38,717 nucleotides of DNA. It comes from Enterococcus cecorum. Its GTDB lineage: Bacteria > Bacillota > Bacilli > Lactobacillales > Enterococcaceae. Below are positions 25,278-32,992 of this stretch, in pieces. The position numbers and the translations under genes are program-made. Numbering within the stretch: the stretch's first letter is position 1; each line of letters starts with the position of its first letter. Below the pieces are notes generated by a model. The model saw only the letters and a list, made by a program, of their open reading frames with translations. It did not search any database and was not told where the DNA came from. Location: assembly GCF_023221775.1 (NCBI RefSeq), contig NZ_JAKUDS010000026.1:1-38717 (forward strand), read 5' to 3'.

Positions 25278-26195
25278 TTAATCCTCCATTGGTTTCATTT
25301 CATTTAAATAAGGAATAGATGGTTGTGCACCAAAGCGTTGAACTGTTAATGAAGAAGCTTGGTTCCCATAAGAAATAGCTGCTTGCAAGTTACTTAAATC
25401 TTTCTTCAACACTGTACTTAAGGCACCGATGAAAGTATCCCCTGCAGCAGTGGTATCTTTGGCTTCAACTTTGAAGGCGGGCACAATCCCACTTTCACCA
25501 TGCACATCATAATAAGCACCCTTGCTACCCACAGTGATAATTACCCCCACAATGCCTAAATCATGAAGTTTTTGAGCAGCTTTTTGCATACTTGCTTCAT
25601 CGGTTATTTTGACACCGGTTAGAATTTCGGTTTCCGTTTCATTTGGAATAATAATATCAGTCAATCGCAGTAATTCTTCTGGCACTTTTTCCATGGCTGG
25701 TGCTGGATTTAAAATCGTTTTTACCCCGGCTTTTTTCGCGATTTCAAAAGCTTTGATTGTACTTGCCAAATGACTTTCAAATTGTGCAATAATAAAATCA
25801 CTCTTTTCAATAATTGCTTGATGTGCTTGTACATGCTCTGGTGTAAAGGCATTATTGGCACCTGCATGAATCATAATACTATTTTGGCCTAAGTCATCCA
25901 CCATAATATAGGCTTGTCCTGTCGCTTCCCCTTTCACATGGGCCACCGCATCCAAGTTAATTTCTTCTTCGCTAAGCAATTCTATCATTAACTTACCAGC
26001 TTCATCTTCGCCGACAGCCCCGATAAAATAAGTATTTGCGCCTAGACGTTTCGCTGCCACTGCTTGATTGGCTCCCTTACCACCGCCTGCAGAAAAGATT
26101 TCCTTTGTATGCATCGTTTCACCAATTTGTGGCATGTGAGTTAAGCGAATTGTACGGTCTAAATTAATGCTTCCAATAACTGTAATCGTATTCAT
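25278..26195 (-). CDS. rbsK: Ribokinase
   Basis: 305 aa from ATG 26195 (a TTG at 26201 has slightly better ribosome-site spacing). PfkB-family sugar kinase: the N-terminal [17 protein letters not shown] motif binds sugar, and [13 protein letters not shown] near residue 253 carries the catalytic aspartate. It makes ribose 5-phosphate from ribose and ATP. First gene of the rbsK-rbsD-rbsU unit, behind the RbsR operator. It can use ribose imported by RbsU and ribose released by the nucleoside hydrolase encoded at 19189-20121. Confidence 0.95.
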   Translation of the reverse strand: MNTITVIGSINLDRTIRLTHMPQIGETMHTKEIFSAGGGKGANQAVAAKRLGANTYFIGAVGEDEAGKLMIELLSEEEINLDAVAHVKGEATGQAYIMVDDLGQNSIMIHAGANNAFTPEHVQAHQAIIEKSDFIIAQFESHLASTIKAFEIAKKAGVKTILNPAPAMEKVPEELLRLTDIIIPNETETEILTGVKITDEASMQKAAQKLHDLGIVGVIITVGSKGAYYDVHGESGIVPAFKVEAKDTTAAGDTFIGALSTVLKKDLSNLQAAISYGNQASSLTVQRFGAQPSIPYLNEMKPMED

Positions 26196-26246
26196 AATCA
26201 AAAAAGCTCCCTTACCTAAAAATTTTTATCCGGATAATTGATTCTA

Positions 26247-26317
26247 TTTAAAACGTTTTATTAAAACGTTTTAAAACTTTACAAAAAGAATATAGCACAC
26301 TTTGTAAGCTATTTCAA
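26247..26317 (-). promoter_or_regulatory. rbs promoter and double RbsR operator
   Basis: TTGAAA (26312-26317) and TATATT (26289-26294) with a 17-bp spacer form a promoter whose -35 box overlaps the last codons of rbsR. Just downstream, two copies of AAAACGTTTT (26250-26259, 26263-26272) form a near-perfect 29-bp palindrome, the type of site bound by LacI-family repressors. GCACACTT/AAGTGTGC (26295-26302, 26316-26323) encloses the promoter and could act as a weak rbsR terminator. Repression by RbsR, relieved by ribose, is inferred. Confidence 0.85.
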
Positions 26318-27298
26318 GTGTGCTGTTGTATTTCTTTTTATTAGTTCAACTGGTAAGACTTTTCTTGCCCAAGCTTGCTTAGGATCACGAATCCGTTTAA
26401 GAAGTAATTCCGCAGCTATTTGACCTAATTCAAAAATTGGCTGTGAAACGGTAGTAAGTGCAGGTGTGACATATTCAGACATTGGTGAATTATCATAACC
26501 CACGATACTATAATCATTAGGAATCACTTTGCCTAAATGCTTGAGCTGATACATCAAACCTAGCGCAATCTCGTCATTTAAAGCGAAAACTGCACTAATC
26601 TCTGAAGCAATAATTTGTTCAGCTGCTTGCTTGCCACCTTCACGCGTTAATGACTGATCGACAAAAAGAAACTCTGGATAGACAGTCTTAAAGCCTTCTA
26701 TCCGTGTTTGAATATTACTCGGCGCATCTTGAGGACCAATCACTGCCACTTTTTCATGGCCTAGTTCACGCAGATGATTCGCAGCTACCACGCCTCCGGT
26801 AAAATCATCCGTTGAAATTTCATCACTTCCGCCTTCAGATTTCTTTTGGTCTAAAACAATATAAGGAATTTGATTTTTACTTAACTGCTCTCTTAACGTT
26901 TGATTAGAAACCGTCGAACTCGCGATAATAAAACCATCTACTCCGCGACGGATTAACTCTTGTAGATACTCGCTTTCTTTTTGCACACTAAAATCAGCAT
27001 CGCAAAGCATCACAATGTATTTTTGACCATACACCACTTTTTCAATTCCTTTTAATAATATAGCAAAAAATGGATTAGTGATATCGGGAATCATTACCCC
27101 TATTGTCTTACTTTTTTTCATTACCATCCGCTGTGCAAAATAATCAGGCTGATAGTCCAACGAACTTTTTGCATTCATCACTTTTTCGACCGTTTTTGGA
27201 CTGAATTTTTCTGCATTACCATTTAAAATTTGTGAGACCGTCGCAATAGATACGCCTGATTTAGCGGCAACCTCTTTAATCGTGACTTTCTTTTTCAT
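26309..27298 (-). CDS. rbsR: LacI-family ribose operon repressor
   Basis: 329 aa. The N-terminal helix-turn-helix (TIKEVAAKSGVSIATVSQIL) and hinge are followed by a periplasmic-binding-protein-like effector domain (about 60-329). GAGG lies 7 nt before the ATG. The operator palindrome is directly after the gene, in front of rbsK, so it should repress the rbsKDU genes. No other LacI site is seen at its own start, where only weak promoter boxes exist. Confidence 0.92.
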   Translation of the reverse strand: MKKKVTIKEVAAKSGVSIATVSQILNGNAEKFSPKTVEKVMNAKSSLDYQPDYFAQRMVMKKSKTIGVMIPDITNPFFAILLKGIEKVVYGQKYIVMLCDADFSVQKESEYLQELIRRGVDGFIIASSTVSNQTLREQLSKNQIPYIVLDQKKSEGGSDEISTDDFTGGVVAANHLRELGHEKVAVIGPQDAPSNIQTRIEGFKTVYPEFLFVDQSLTREGGKQAAEQIIASEISAVFALNDEIALGLMYQLKHLGKVIPNDYSIVGYDNSPMSEYVTPALTTVSQPIFELGQIAAELLLKRIRDPKQAWARKVLPVELIKRNTTAHLK

Positions 27299-27355
27299 GA
27301 CACAACCTCATTTTCAAAAACAATATATGTAATAAGCTTGATTGATAAGCCCAGT

Positions 27356-27433
27356 TTATCCCTTTTCTTCTCGGGTAAATCCTAAATGTTCGCTATCTGA
27401 CTCAGTATCAATACGAATTTGACCACCAGTCAT
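27356..27433 (-). CDS. Possible 25-codon ORF between nusG and rbsR
   Basis: ATG 27433 with AGGAA 8 nt upstream opens a 25-aa frame (MTGGQIRIDT at the N terminus, LGFTREEKG at the C terminus). It starts 14 nt after the nusG terminator and ends 57 nt before rbsR. No promoter lies between the terminator and the ORF. It may be a remnant of a lost gene or a leader peptide. I do not recognise it. Confidence 0.25.
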   Translation of the reverse strand: MTGGQIRIDTESDSEHLGFTREEKG

Positions 27434-27446
27434 CCAAAACACTTCC

Positions 27447-27479
27447 TAAAAAAAGCGATACTCACTGAAAGTACCGCTT
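27447..27479 (-). terminator. Terminator of nusG
   Basis: AAGCGGTACT and AGTATCGCTT pair over 10 bp with one wobble around 7 nt, followed by seven U on the minus strand. Confidence 0.85.
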
Positions 27480-27509
27480 GTTTATGAAATATTGTAAGAA
27501 AAGCTAATA

Positions 27510-28052
27510 TTAAATTTGATCAACTTGTTCAAAATCAAGTTCAGCGCTTGTTTCGCGGCCGAACATATCAATATTTACTTTTAATTTTTGTTTTTCATCG
27601 TCAATTTCAACCACTTGACCTTCCATACCAGCAAAAGCACCTTCAATGATTTTCACCGTATCCCCTAAATTCACTTCTAAATCAGACGTACGTGTGCTCA
27701 TACCGATAGAACGTAAAATGGAGTTGATTTCTTCTGGTAATAACGGTGCTGGCTTACTTCCTGCACCATGGCTCCCAACAAACCCAGTCACACCAGGTGT
27801 ATTGCGGACGATATACCAAGATTCATCCGTCATCACCATTTCTACTAAAACGTAACCAGGGAAGGTTTTATGAACGATTTCTTTTTCCTTACCATTTTTA
27901 ACTTCTGTTTCTTTTTCTTCAGGAACAACCACGCGGAAAATGTAATCTCCCATACGCATACTTTGTGCACGTGATTCAATGTTCGCTTTTACTTTATTTT
28001 CATATCCAGAATAAGTGTGTAAGACATACCATTGTTTTTCGAAAGTTTCCAT
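27510..28052 (-). CDS. nusG: Transcription termination/antitermination factor NusG
   Basis: 180 aa. The NGN domain (WYVLHTYSGYENKVKANIE at the N terminus, through FPGYVLVEMVM) and the C-terminal KOW domain (VKIIEGAFAGMEGQVVEID) are complete. NusG binds RNA polymerase and affects pausing, termination and transcription-translation coupling. AGGAG is 6 nt upstream. The promoter at 28133-28161 and a terminator-like hairpin in the leader lie between secE and nusG, so nusG may be expressed apart from secE. Confidence 0.97.
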   Translation of the reverse strand: METFEKQWYVLHTYSGYENKVKANIESRAQSMRMGDYIFRVVVPEEKETEVKNGKEKEIVHKTFPGYVLVEMVMTDESWYIVRNTPGVTGFVGSHGAGSKPAPLLPEEINSILRSIGMSTRTSDLEVNLGDTVKIIEGAFAGMEGQVVEIDDEKQKLKVNIDMFGRETSAELDFEQVDQI

Positions 28053-28092
28053 TGTTTTCTCCTATCTTTGTTTTCTCTTATTTGCAACCTAA

Positions 28093-28119
28093 CAAAAAAA
28101 CCTCAGGCCACCTGAAGTT
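28093..28119 (-). terminator. Terminator-like hairpin in the nusG leader
   Basis: AACTTCAGG and CCTGAGGTT pair over 9 bp (one wobble) with a 3-nt loop, followed by seven U on the minus strand. It lies downstream of the nusG promoter and 40 nt before the nusG start, so it would terminate most nusG transcripts unless relieved. Confidence 0.75.
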
Positions 28120-28132
28120 TATCTACAGACAC

Positions 28133-28164
28133 AGTATAGCAAAAATTACGGCCAATTGCTATAC
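28133..28164 (-). promoter_or_regulatory. nusG promoter inside a 9-bp inverted repeat
   Basis: TATACT (28133-28138) preceded by TGC (extended -10), with a weak -35 TAGCAA (28156-28161) at 17 bp. GTATAGCAA (28134-28142 as complement) and TTGCTATAC (28156-28164) are perfect inverted arms spanning both boxes, which could be a repressor site. Confidence 0.6.
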
Positions 28165-28171
28165 CAATCAA

Positions 28172-28202
28172 GCAAAAAAGCGAGCCAAAATCGACCCGCT
28201 TT
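28172..28202 (-). terminator. Terminator of rpmG-secE
   Basis: AAGCGGGTC and GGCTCGCTT pair with two wobbles around 6 nt, followed by six U on the minus strand, starting 5 nt after the secE stop codon. Confidence 0.78.
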
Positions 28203-28206
28203 CTGA

Positions 28207-28377
28207 TTATTTCAAAATTAATGCTAATAATTTTTGAATGACCGTATCCATTACAAAGAACATCACAGCAAAGATAATTGAAGTTTCGATTACGACAATA
28301 GTATCTTTACGCAATTGTTGTTTGGTTGGCCAAGTCACGCGTTTCATTTCTTCAACAACGCTCTTTAAGAATTTCAT
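28207..28377 (-). CDS. secE: Preprotein translocase subunit SecE
   Basis: 56 aa, short but normal for Gram-positive SecE. The conserved amphipathic VVEEMKRVTWPTKQQL segment precedes one membrane helix (about 28-51). SecE stabilises SecY in the protein-export channel. GGAGGAG lies 8 nt before the ATG, and the gene follows rpmG by 14 nt. The position between rpmG and nusG is the classical order. Confidence 0.96.
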   Translation of the reverse strand: MKFLKSVVEEMKRVTWPTKQQLRKDTIVVIETSIIFAVMFFVMDTVIQKLLALILK

Positions 28378-28391
28378 GCCTAAAGCTCCTC

Positions 28392-28547
28392 CTATTTCGT
28401 TTCACGGTGTAAGGTGTATTGATTACAATATTTACAAAACTTATTAATTTCTAAACGTTTAGTCGAATTCTTTGACGTACTAACCGCTTTTGAGTAATTA
28501 CGTGAACCACAAACGGAACAAGCTAGGGCTGCTTTTTTCACTGCCAT
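28392..28547 (-). CDS. rpmG: 50S ribosomal protein L33 (zinc-ribbon type)
   Basis: 51 aa from ATG 28547, with AGGTGAG 6 nt upstream; an ATG two codons earlier touches the ribosome site. Cysteine pairs CSVC and CKYC identify the zinc-containing (C+) form, usually encoded before secE. Its promoter is the TTGACA-TACTTT pair at 28585-28613. Confidence 0.95.
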   Translation of the reverse strand: MAVKKAALACSVCGSRNYSKAVSTSKNSTKRLEINKFCKYCNQYTLHRETK

Positions 28548-28584
28548 GTTCATCTCACCTTTCCATTTGAAATACATTACTGCT

Positions 28585-28613
28585 AAAGTATCACGCTTTT
28601 TACAAACTGTCAA
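28585..28613 (-). promoter_or_regulatory. Promoter of rpmG-secE
   Basis: Perfect TTGACA (28608-28613), 17-bp spacer, TACTTT (28585-28590) with TGA extended -10, about 38 nt before rpmG. Confidence 0.85.
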
Positions 28614-28629
28614 CCAATCATTTCAGGAA

Positions 28630-29271
28630 TTAGCGACTTTCTGATAAATTTTCAACATCGACCACTCGAAAATGTTTGTTCTCTAGTGCTTCCACAATCT
28701 TATCACAAGTTGCTTGATCCACATCTTTTGGCAACGTAAACAACGTCCGACGAACAAATTGCTCATTTTCTAAATCCAAAGTAATACAACTAGCAATACT
28801 TGCATATTTTGAAATAATCTTACCAATGGTCGCAAATTCCCCACGTTTTCCAGGAGAAGCCACCGTCAAGACATAACTACCTTGCTTAACATTCCATGAC
28901 TGAGAAAGCATGTTTAATAATGAACTGTGGGTTAAAATCCCATAAAATTGATTTTGTTCATCCAACACTGCAATATAAGGTAACTCTTTAATCGTAAAGA
29001 AAACTTTAAAAAAGGAAGAATCTAAATAAATAAATTTTGTCGCATTCTTTAAAAGATAAGTAACAGGTAAATTCATATCGCCTCCATTAGCAATGTGACG
29101 ATAAATATGCATTTTATATATATTCCCTCTAAAAATGCGTCCGGTTTCATCTAGAATCGGCACACATCTAAATCCTGATTCTTCAAGGATATCCAGTGCT
29201 TCTCTTAATGTATTGGTTTCTTTCACAGTTGTTAGATTTTCTTTTTTATAAACCATAGATTTTAATAACAT
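28630..29271 (-). CDS. CBS-domain protein (CbpA-like)
   Basis: 213 aa from ATG 29271 (AGGGTG 5 nt upstream; GTG 29280 possible). Two CBS motifs (about 10-60 and 75-135, with FRCVPILDETGRIFRGNIY and LPYIAVLDEQNQFYGILTHS) form one pair that could bind an adenine nucleotide. The C-terminal 75 residues look like an ACT-type fold (LTVASPGKRGEFATIGKII). This CBS plus ACT plan is found in the small proteins that bind cyclic di-AMP in Firmicutes. Ligand binding is inferred. A TATAAT at 29305-29310 is the likely -10 box. Confidence 0.85.
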   Translation of the reverse strand: MLLKSMVYKKENLTTVKETNTLREALDILEESGFRCVPILDETGRIFRGNIYKMHIYRHIANGGDMNLPVTYLLKNATKFIYLDSSFFKVFFTIKELPYIAVLDEQNQFYGILTHSSLLNMLSQSWNVKQGSYVLTVASPGKRGEFATIGKIISKYASIASCITLDLENEQFVRRTLFTLPKDVDQATCDKIVEALENKHFRVVDVENLSESR

Positions 29272-29364
29272 CGAAATCACCCTAACCTTCTATATTCTAT
29301 TCTCATTATACTATAATTTCAGCAAAAATGGGAATGCTTCTTTGCTTTTTTCATGATTATTACT

Positions 29365-29392
29365 TTGTATTATTTTTTCAACGTGATATAAT
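29365..29392 (+). promoter_or_regulatory. Promoter of the lipid kinase gene
   Basis: TTGTAT (29365-29370), 16-bp spacer, perfect TATAAT (29387-29392) preceded by TGA, 36 nt before the ATG. Confidence 0.8.
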
Positions 29393-29427
29393 ACCTAAGA
29401 ATGAGTTTTTAGAAATGGAAGTTAAAT

Positions 29428-30390
29428 ATGAAATTATTTTATCATCTATTAGTTAACCCAAATTCTGGCGGCGGACAAGGTCGTATTGCTGGGGAACAGG
29501 TCATACAATTTCTTAAAAATGAAAAAATTCCTTATAGTGCACGCTTTACCAGCCATCCTGATCACGAACGTCGCTTAATTCAGGAGATGGCCGTTCATGA
29601 TTTAAAAGTTTTTGATGAACAGATGTATGAGCATGAAGTCTATCCTTTGCTAGTGGTTATTGGTGGGGATGGGACGATTCATCAAGTTGTCAACGAATTA
29701 TATCGACTTAACAAACAAATTCCGATTGCCTATATTCCAGCTGGTTCTGGGAATGATTTCGCTCGTGGGTTGGGATTAACACGTGAACCTATTACGATTA
29801 TGAAACAAATCATTCAAAATAAGCAACCACAAGAATGTAGTATTATCCATTATAATGAAGCTATTTATCAAGAAGAAGGACTAGCACTAAATAATATTGG
29901 AATTGGTTTAGATGCAGCGATTGTCTATGAAACCAATCATTCCAAAATCAAGGGACTATTACAAAAATTTAACTTACATTCCTTCTCTTATCTAAGTTCT
30001 GTTGTAAAAACTTTACTCAAACAACGCCCTTTTCCAATTTTGGTCGAGGTAAATGGCAAACAATACAGTTATCCTAAAGCCTATCTTTGCACGACATCTA
30101 ATCATCCATACTTTGGCGGTGGTGTCCCTATTGCACCCAATGCATCAGTACACAACGAAAAGGTAGACTTGATTATTATCGAAAAACCTTCTTGGCTAAA
30201 AGTACCCTGGATTGCTTACCATATTTTTCGAAAAACACATTTAAACAAGAAGTTTTGCCATTATTTCCAAGCCAATAAGATAAAAATCGTCTCAACTGTT
30301 GCCGAACACGGACAAGCAGACGGTGAAGAAATGGGTGAACGTAGCTTTGACATCACCTTTACTACACAAAAACAATTATTCTGGTACTAG
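29428..30390 (+). CDS. Diacylglycerol kinase-family lipid kinase
   Basis: 320 aa, about the length of DgkB/YegS-type enzymes. NPNSGGGQGR at the N terminus, VVIGGDGTIHQVVNEL (nucleotide-binding GGDGT) near residue 70 and PAGSGNDFARGLG near residue 108 are diagnostic. It phosphorylates diacylglycerol or related lipids at the membrane, in lipid recycling linked to lipoteichoic acid synthesis. Single gene with its own promoter and terminator. Its closest relatives need a database check to separate DgkB from YegS/BmrU types. Confidence 0.9.
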   Translation: MKLFYHLLVNPNSGGGQGRIAGEQVIQFLKNEKIPYSARFTSHPDHERRLIQEMAVHDLKVFDEQMYEHEVYPLLVVIGGDGTIHQVVNELYRLNKQIPIAYIPAGSGNDFARGLGLTREPITIMKQIIQNKQPQECSIIHYNEAIYQEEGLALNNIGIGLDAAIVYETNHSKIKGLLQKFNLHSFSYLSSVVKTLLKQRPFPILVEVNGKQYSYPKAYLCTTSNHPYFGGGVPIAPNASVHNEKVDLIIIEKPSWLKVPWIAYHIFRKTHLNKKFCHYFQANKIKIVSTVAEHGQADGEEMGERSFDITFTTQKQLFWY

Positions 30391-30394
30391 CCCA

Positions 30395-30429
30395 AACAAG
30401 TAAGTGAAATGCCGCTTACTTGTTTTTTT
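30395..30429 (+). terminator. Terminator of the lipid kinase gene
   Basis: AACAAGTAAG and CTTACTTGTT form a perfect 10-bp stem (12 bp with a wobble) and seven T follow on the plus strand. Confidence 0.92.
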
Positions 30430-30434
30430 GCACT

Positions 30435-30469
30435 AAAAAGCCCGACTACCTTGAAATAGATAATCGAGC
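30435..30469 (-). terminator. Displaced terminator, probably of asnB
   Basis: GCTCGATTA and TAGTCGGGC pair over 9 bp with two wobbles, followed by five U on the minus strand. It lies about 475 nt after the asnB stop codon, on the far side of the IS605-like element, directly after its right end. Confidence 0.7.
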
Positions 30470-30935
30470 TGTGAACTACTCACCACTTAGCTAAACCTAA
30501 CGGTTCTTAACGCTTGAAGTGGGAACTTCTTGGGAACAGAGCGTACTTGATAGTTTATTTTTTTACTAACAGCGGTTGCTCTTATATGCCAAGCTATCCC
30601 CGTAGTTCCTACGGTTTTTGAGTTTTATTTTTATCGTCGGTCGAAATACTAACCACACAACGTTATGACAGATTCAGTTTGTTTTTCACTCTAGTCATAA
30701 TCATTGTTACACTCGCATCGTCACGAATGTCTTCAAGTCTTACAGTTTTACTTGTGGCGCTAACTCAATATCTTTCACTTGAGCGCCTTCACACTGGAAT
30801 TGCACCATCATGCTTGGAATCAAACTAATTATAGCATTTATCTTTTCGATTGTCGAGTTACCAACGGTAACCCTCATACCGAACGGCATTCATCACCTAC
30901 CTATAGAGGATGGGCGACCTCTGCCTGAATTACGT
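30470..30935 (-). mobile_element. Decayed IS200/IS605-like element with omega-RNA-like right end
   Basis: No full gene, but on the minus strand an open stretch at 30487-30624 reads like a TnpB C-terminal tail (TVGTTGIAWHIRATAV...), entered from stop codons. It overlaps a right end with TTCCCACTTCAAGCGTTAAG and GTGGTGAGTAGTTCAC (30471-30486), typical of TnpB guide-RNA scaffolds in Lactobacillales. Upstream, GTTACC/GGTAAC (30857-30871) is a palindromic hairpin near the left end, and TCGACA (30851-30856) with TATAAT (30828-30833), 17 bp apart, is a strong promoter. Another coding-like fragment lies at 30663-30764. The outer limits are uncertain. Family call by memory of such ends. Confidence 0.6.
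30487..30624 (-). pseudogene. TnpB C-terminal remnant
   Basis: 45 codons open to TAA at 30487-30489, with TAA codons immediately upstream in the same frame. TVGTTGIA is a frequent tail of TnpB proteins after the zinc ribbon. The nuclease domain (DED residues) and zinc ribbon are absent, so no active TnpB can be made from this copy. Confidence 0.5.
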
Positions 30936-30940
30936 TAAAT

Positions 30941-32824
30941 TTAGGCAATTTTTTCTACTGCTGGTTTGCTGCCATCTTGAATGAAGTACACTTTATACCA
31001 AGTTAAGAAAGTGAAAATTGTCCAAATCTTACGGCGTTCATCCACTTTTCCTGCAAAGTTATCGTCTAATAAGCGTAAGATTGCTTCTTGATTAAAGAAT
31101 TCTTCAACAAAATCAGCACTAAATAATTCACGCACATGTTTGTAATATTTTTCTTCACGCAACCAGTCTTTAATCGGCACAGGGAACCCAATTTTTTCGC
31201 GATTATACCATTCTTCTGGCAAATGACGACTTGCTGCTTGACGGAAAGCAAATTTGGTATTCTCTTCATTAATTAGGTATTTTGTTGGCACTTTTTCAGC
31301 CGTACGCATCACTTCAATATCCAATAATGGGACCCGTAATTCCAAAGAGTGCGCCATGGACATCTTATCAGCTTTTAATAAGATATCCTTTGGCATCCAT
31401 TGGTGAATATCTAGATACTGCATCTTTCTGATTTCACTACGATCAACTACCCGACGATAATTTTCATCGACAATTTGTTTCACAGTTGGGCTCTTTTGAT
31501 ACTTAGGTTGAAGATAACGAGTGGTTTCCGCTTCTTCAAAGACCTTTGCTTGACCAATAAAGAATTCTTCGGCTGGCGCAAGGTTAGTATACATATGGAA
31601 GCTACCATGGAAGTGTTTGTTCTTCAACTTGCTAGCGATAAAGTAGCGCGCACGTTTTGGTAACTTCTTCAAGCCATTCGTAAACACGCGGATAGCTTTA
31701 GAACGAGTGAAGAAACCATAATTAACATAACCGGCAAATAATTCATCGGCCCCTTCTCCACTTAATACGACGCGCACATCACGACTAGCTAATTCTGCTA
31801 AGAAGTACAATGGCACACAAGATGGATTTGAATCAGGTTCATCTAAGTGATATTGAATAATTGGGAACATTTCAAAGGCTTCTTCCCCTTTGATCACTGT
31901 CGAGGTATTATTTAAGCCAATCATATCGGTTAATTGACGAGCTTGTACGGATTCATTGTAACTTTCATCGCCAAAGCCAATTGAGTATGAGTGCTCCGGA
32001 CGTAAAACACTGGTTACATAACTAGAGTCTACCCCACTAGAAAGAAATGAACCTACTTCAACATCAGCGATTTGGTGCGCTTCAATTGATTTCACCACAG
32101 TGTCGTCAATTAAATCGACTGTTTCTTCTAAGCTCATATCTTGTTCGTTATCAGCAACATCCCAATATTGTTCGATTTTTAATTCACCTTGATGATAAGT
32201 GAAGTAATGTCCCTCTTTAATTCGGAAAACCCCTTTAAAGAAAGTTTCATCTAAAGCAGAATATTGGAAAGTCATGTAAGGTTTTAAGGCTTCTTTATTC
32301 AATTCTTTGACGAAATCAGGATGTTTTAAAAAGCTCTTGATTTCTGAACCATACATAAACGTGCCATTCATTTGAGCATAATAAAATGGTTTAATCCCAA
32401 AATGATCGCGAGCACCAAATAGAGTTTGGGTTTTCGTATCCCAGATAACAAAGGCAAACATCCCACGAACTTTTTGTAATAACTCCGCCCCCCATTCTTC
32501 ATAGCCATGCAGTAACACTTCTGTATCAGCATGCGTCTTAAAGATATGACCGGCTTTTTTTAGTTCTTCACGTAAAATACGATGGTTATAGATTTCACCA
32601 TTGAAGGTAATTACTTTAGTCCCATCTTCATTATAGATTGGTTGACTACCACCTTCTAAGTCAATGATACTCAAGCGTCTAAATCCAAGTGCTGCACCTT
32701 CATCGACGTGTTCCCCACTACTATTAGGACCACGGTGAATAATTGTATCCATCATCGCATTGACAATTCGTTTCTTTTCTTGTAAATCGGATTGTTGGTT
32801 AATAAACCCTACGATACCACACAT
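30941..32824 (-). CDS. asnB: Asparagine synthase (glutamine-hydrolysing)
   Basis: 627 aa. The N-terminal glutaminase domain starts MCGIVGFI, with Cys1 as nucleophile after Met removal, plus RLSIIDLEGGSQPIYNEDG. The synthetase domain has the pyrophosphate loop LSSGVDSSYV near residue 263 and SGEGADELFAGY. It makes asparagine from aspartate, ATP and glutamine in the cytosol. It ends close to the IS605-like element. The promoter is at 32887-32915. No T-box elements were found in the 120-nt gap upstream. GAAGGA is 8 nt before the ATG. Confidence 0.96.
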   Translation of the reverse strand: MCGIVGFINQQSDLQEKKRIVNAMMDTIIHRGPNSSGEHVDEGAALGFRRLSIIDLEGGSQPIYNEDGTKVITFNGEIYNHRILREELKKAGHIFKTHADTEVLLHGYEEWGAELLQKVRGMFAFVIWDTKTQTLFGARDHFGIKPFYYAQMNGTFMYGSEIKSFLKHPDFVKELNKEALKPYMTFQYSALDETFFKGVFRIKEGHYFTYHQGELKIEQYWDVADNEQDMSLEETVDLIDDTVVKSIEAHQIADVEVGSFLSSGVDSSYVTSVLRPEHSYSIGFGDESYNESVQARQLTDMIGLNNTSTVIKGEEAFEMFPIIQYHLDEPDSNPSCVPLYFLAELASRDVRVVLSGEGADELFAGYVNYGFFTRSKAIRVFTNGLKKLPKRARYFIASKLKNKHFHGSFHMYTNLAPAEEFFIGQAKVFEEAETTRYLQPKYQKSPTVKQIVDENYRRVVDRSEIRKMQYLDIHQWMPKDILLKADKMSMAHSLELRVPLLDIEVMRTAEKVPTKYLINEENTKFAFRQAASRHLPEEWYNREKIGFPVPIKDWLREEKYYKHVRELFSADFVEEFFNQEAILRLLDDNFAGKVDERRKIWTIFTFLTWYKVYFIQDGSKPAVEKIA

Positions 32825-32886
32825 ATTTAAAATCCTTCTTTCATCTATTTCAAAAAGTTATCCACTAAAATTTTCAATCGACTTCA

Positions 32887-32915
32887 AGTATAGCATAGAA
32901 TCTAGAGCGTTTCAT
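32887..32915 (-). promoter_or_regulatory. Promoter of asnB
   Basis: ATGAAA (32910-32915), 17-bp spacer, TATACT (32887-32892) preceded by TGC (extended -10) on the minus strand. Confidence 0.75.
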
Positions 32916-32944
32916 TAATTTTTCATCGACTTTAGAAAAAATAA

Positions 32945-32984
32945 GAAAAAGAAATACACACCTTCCACCAAGAAAATGTGTATC
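32945..32984 (-). terminator. Terminator of the trmL-recD2 operon
   Basis: ATACACA and TGTGTAT (32977-32983, 32954-32960) pair around a 16-nt loop and are followed by a U-rich tail on the minus strand, 9 nt after the recD2 stop codon. Confidence 0.7.
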
Positions 32985-32992
32985 TCTCAAGC

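Noticed and set aside
30663-30764. Coding-like fragment inside the IS605-like element (VRLEDIRDDASVT and onward)
   Set aside because: Entered from a stop codon, no start or ribosome site and no family recognised; kept only as part of the element.
30470-30935. Intact TnpB or TldR nuclease gene
   Set aside because: All frames are interrupted; only a 45-codon tail remains.
32825-32944. T-box or other riboswitch before asnB
   Set aside because: The leader from the promoter is only about 60 nt and shows no terminator or specifier structure.
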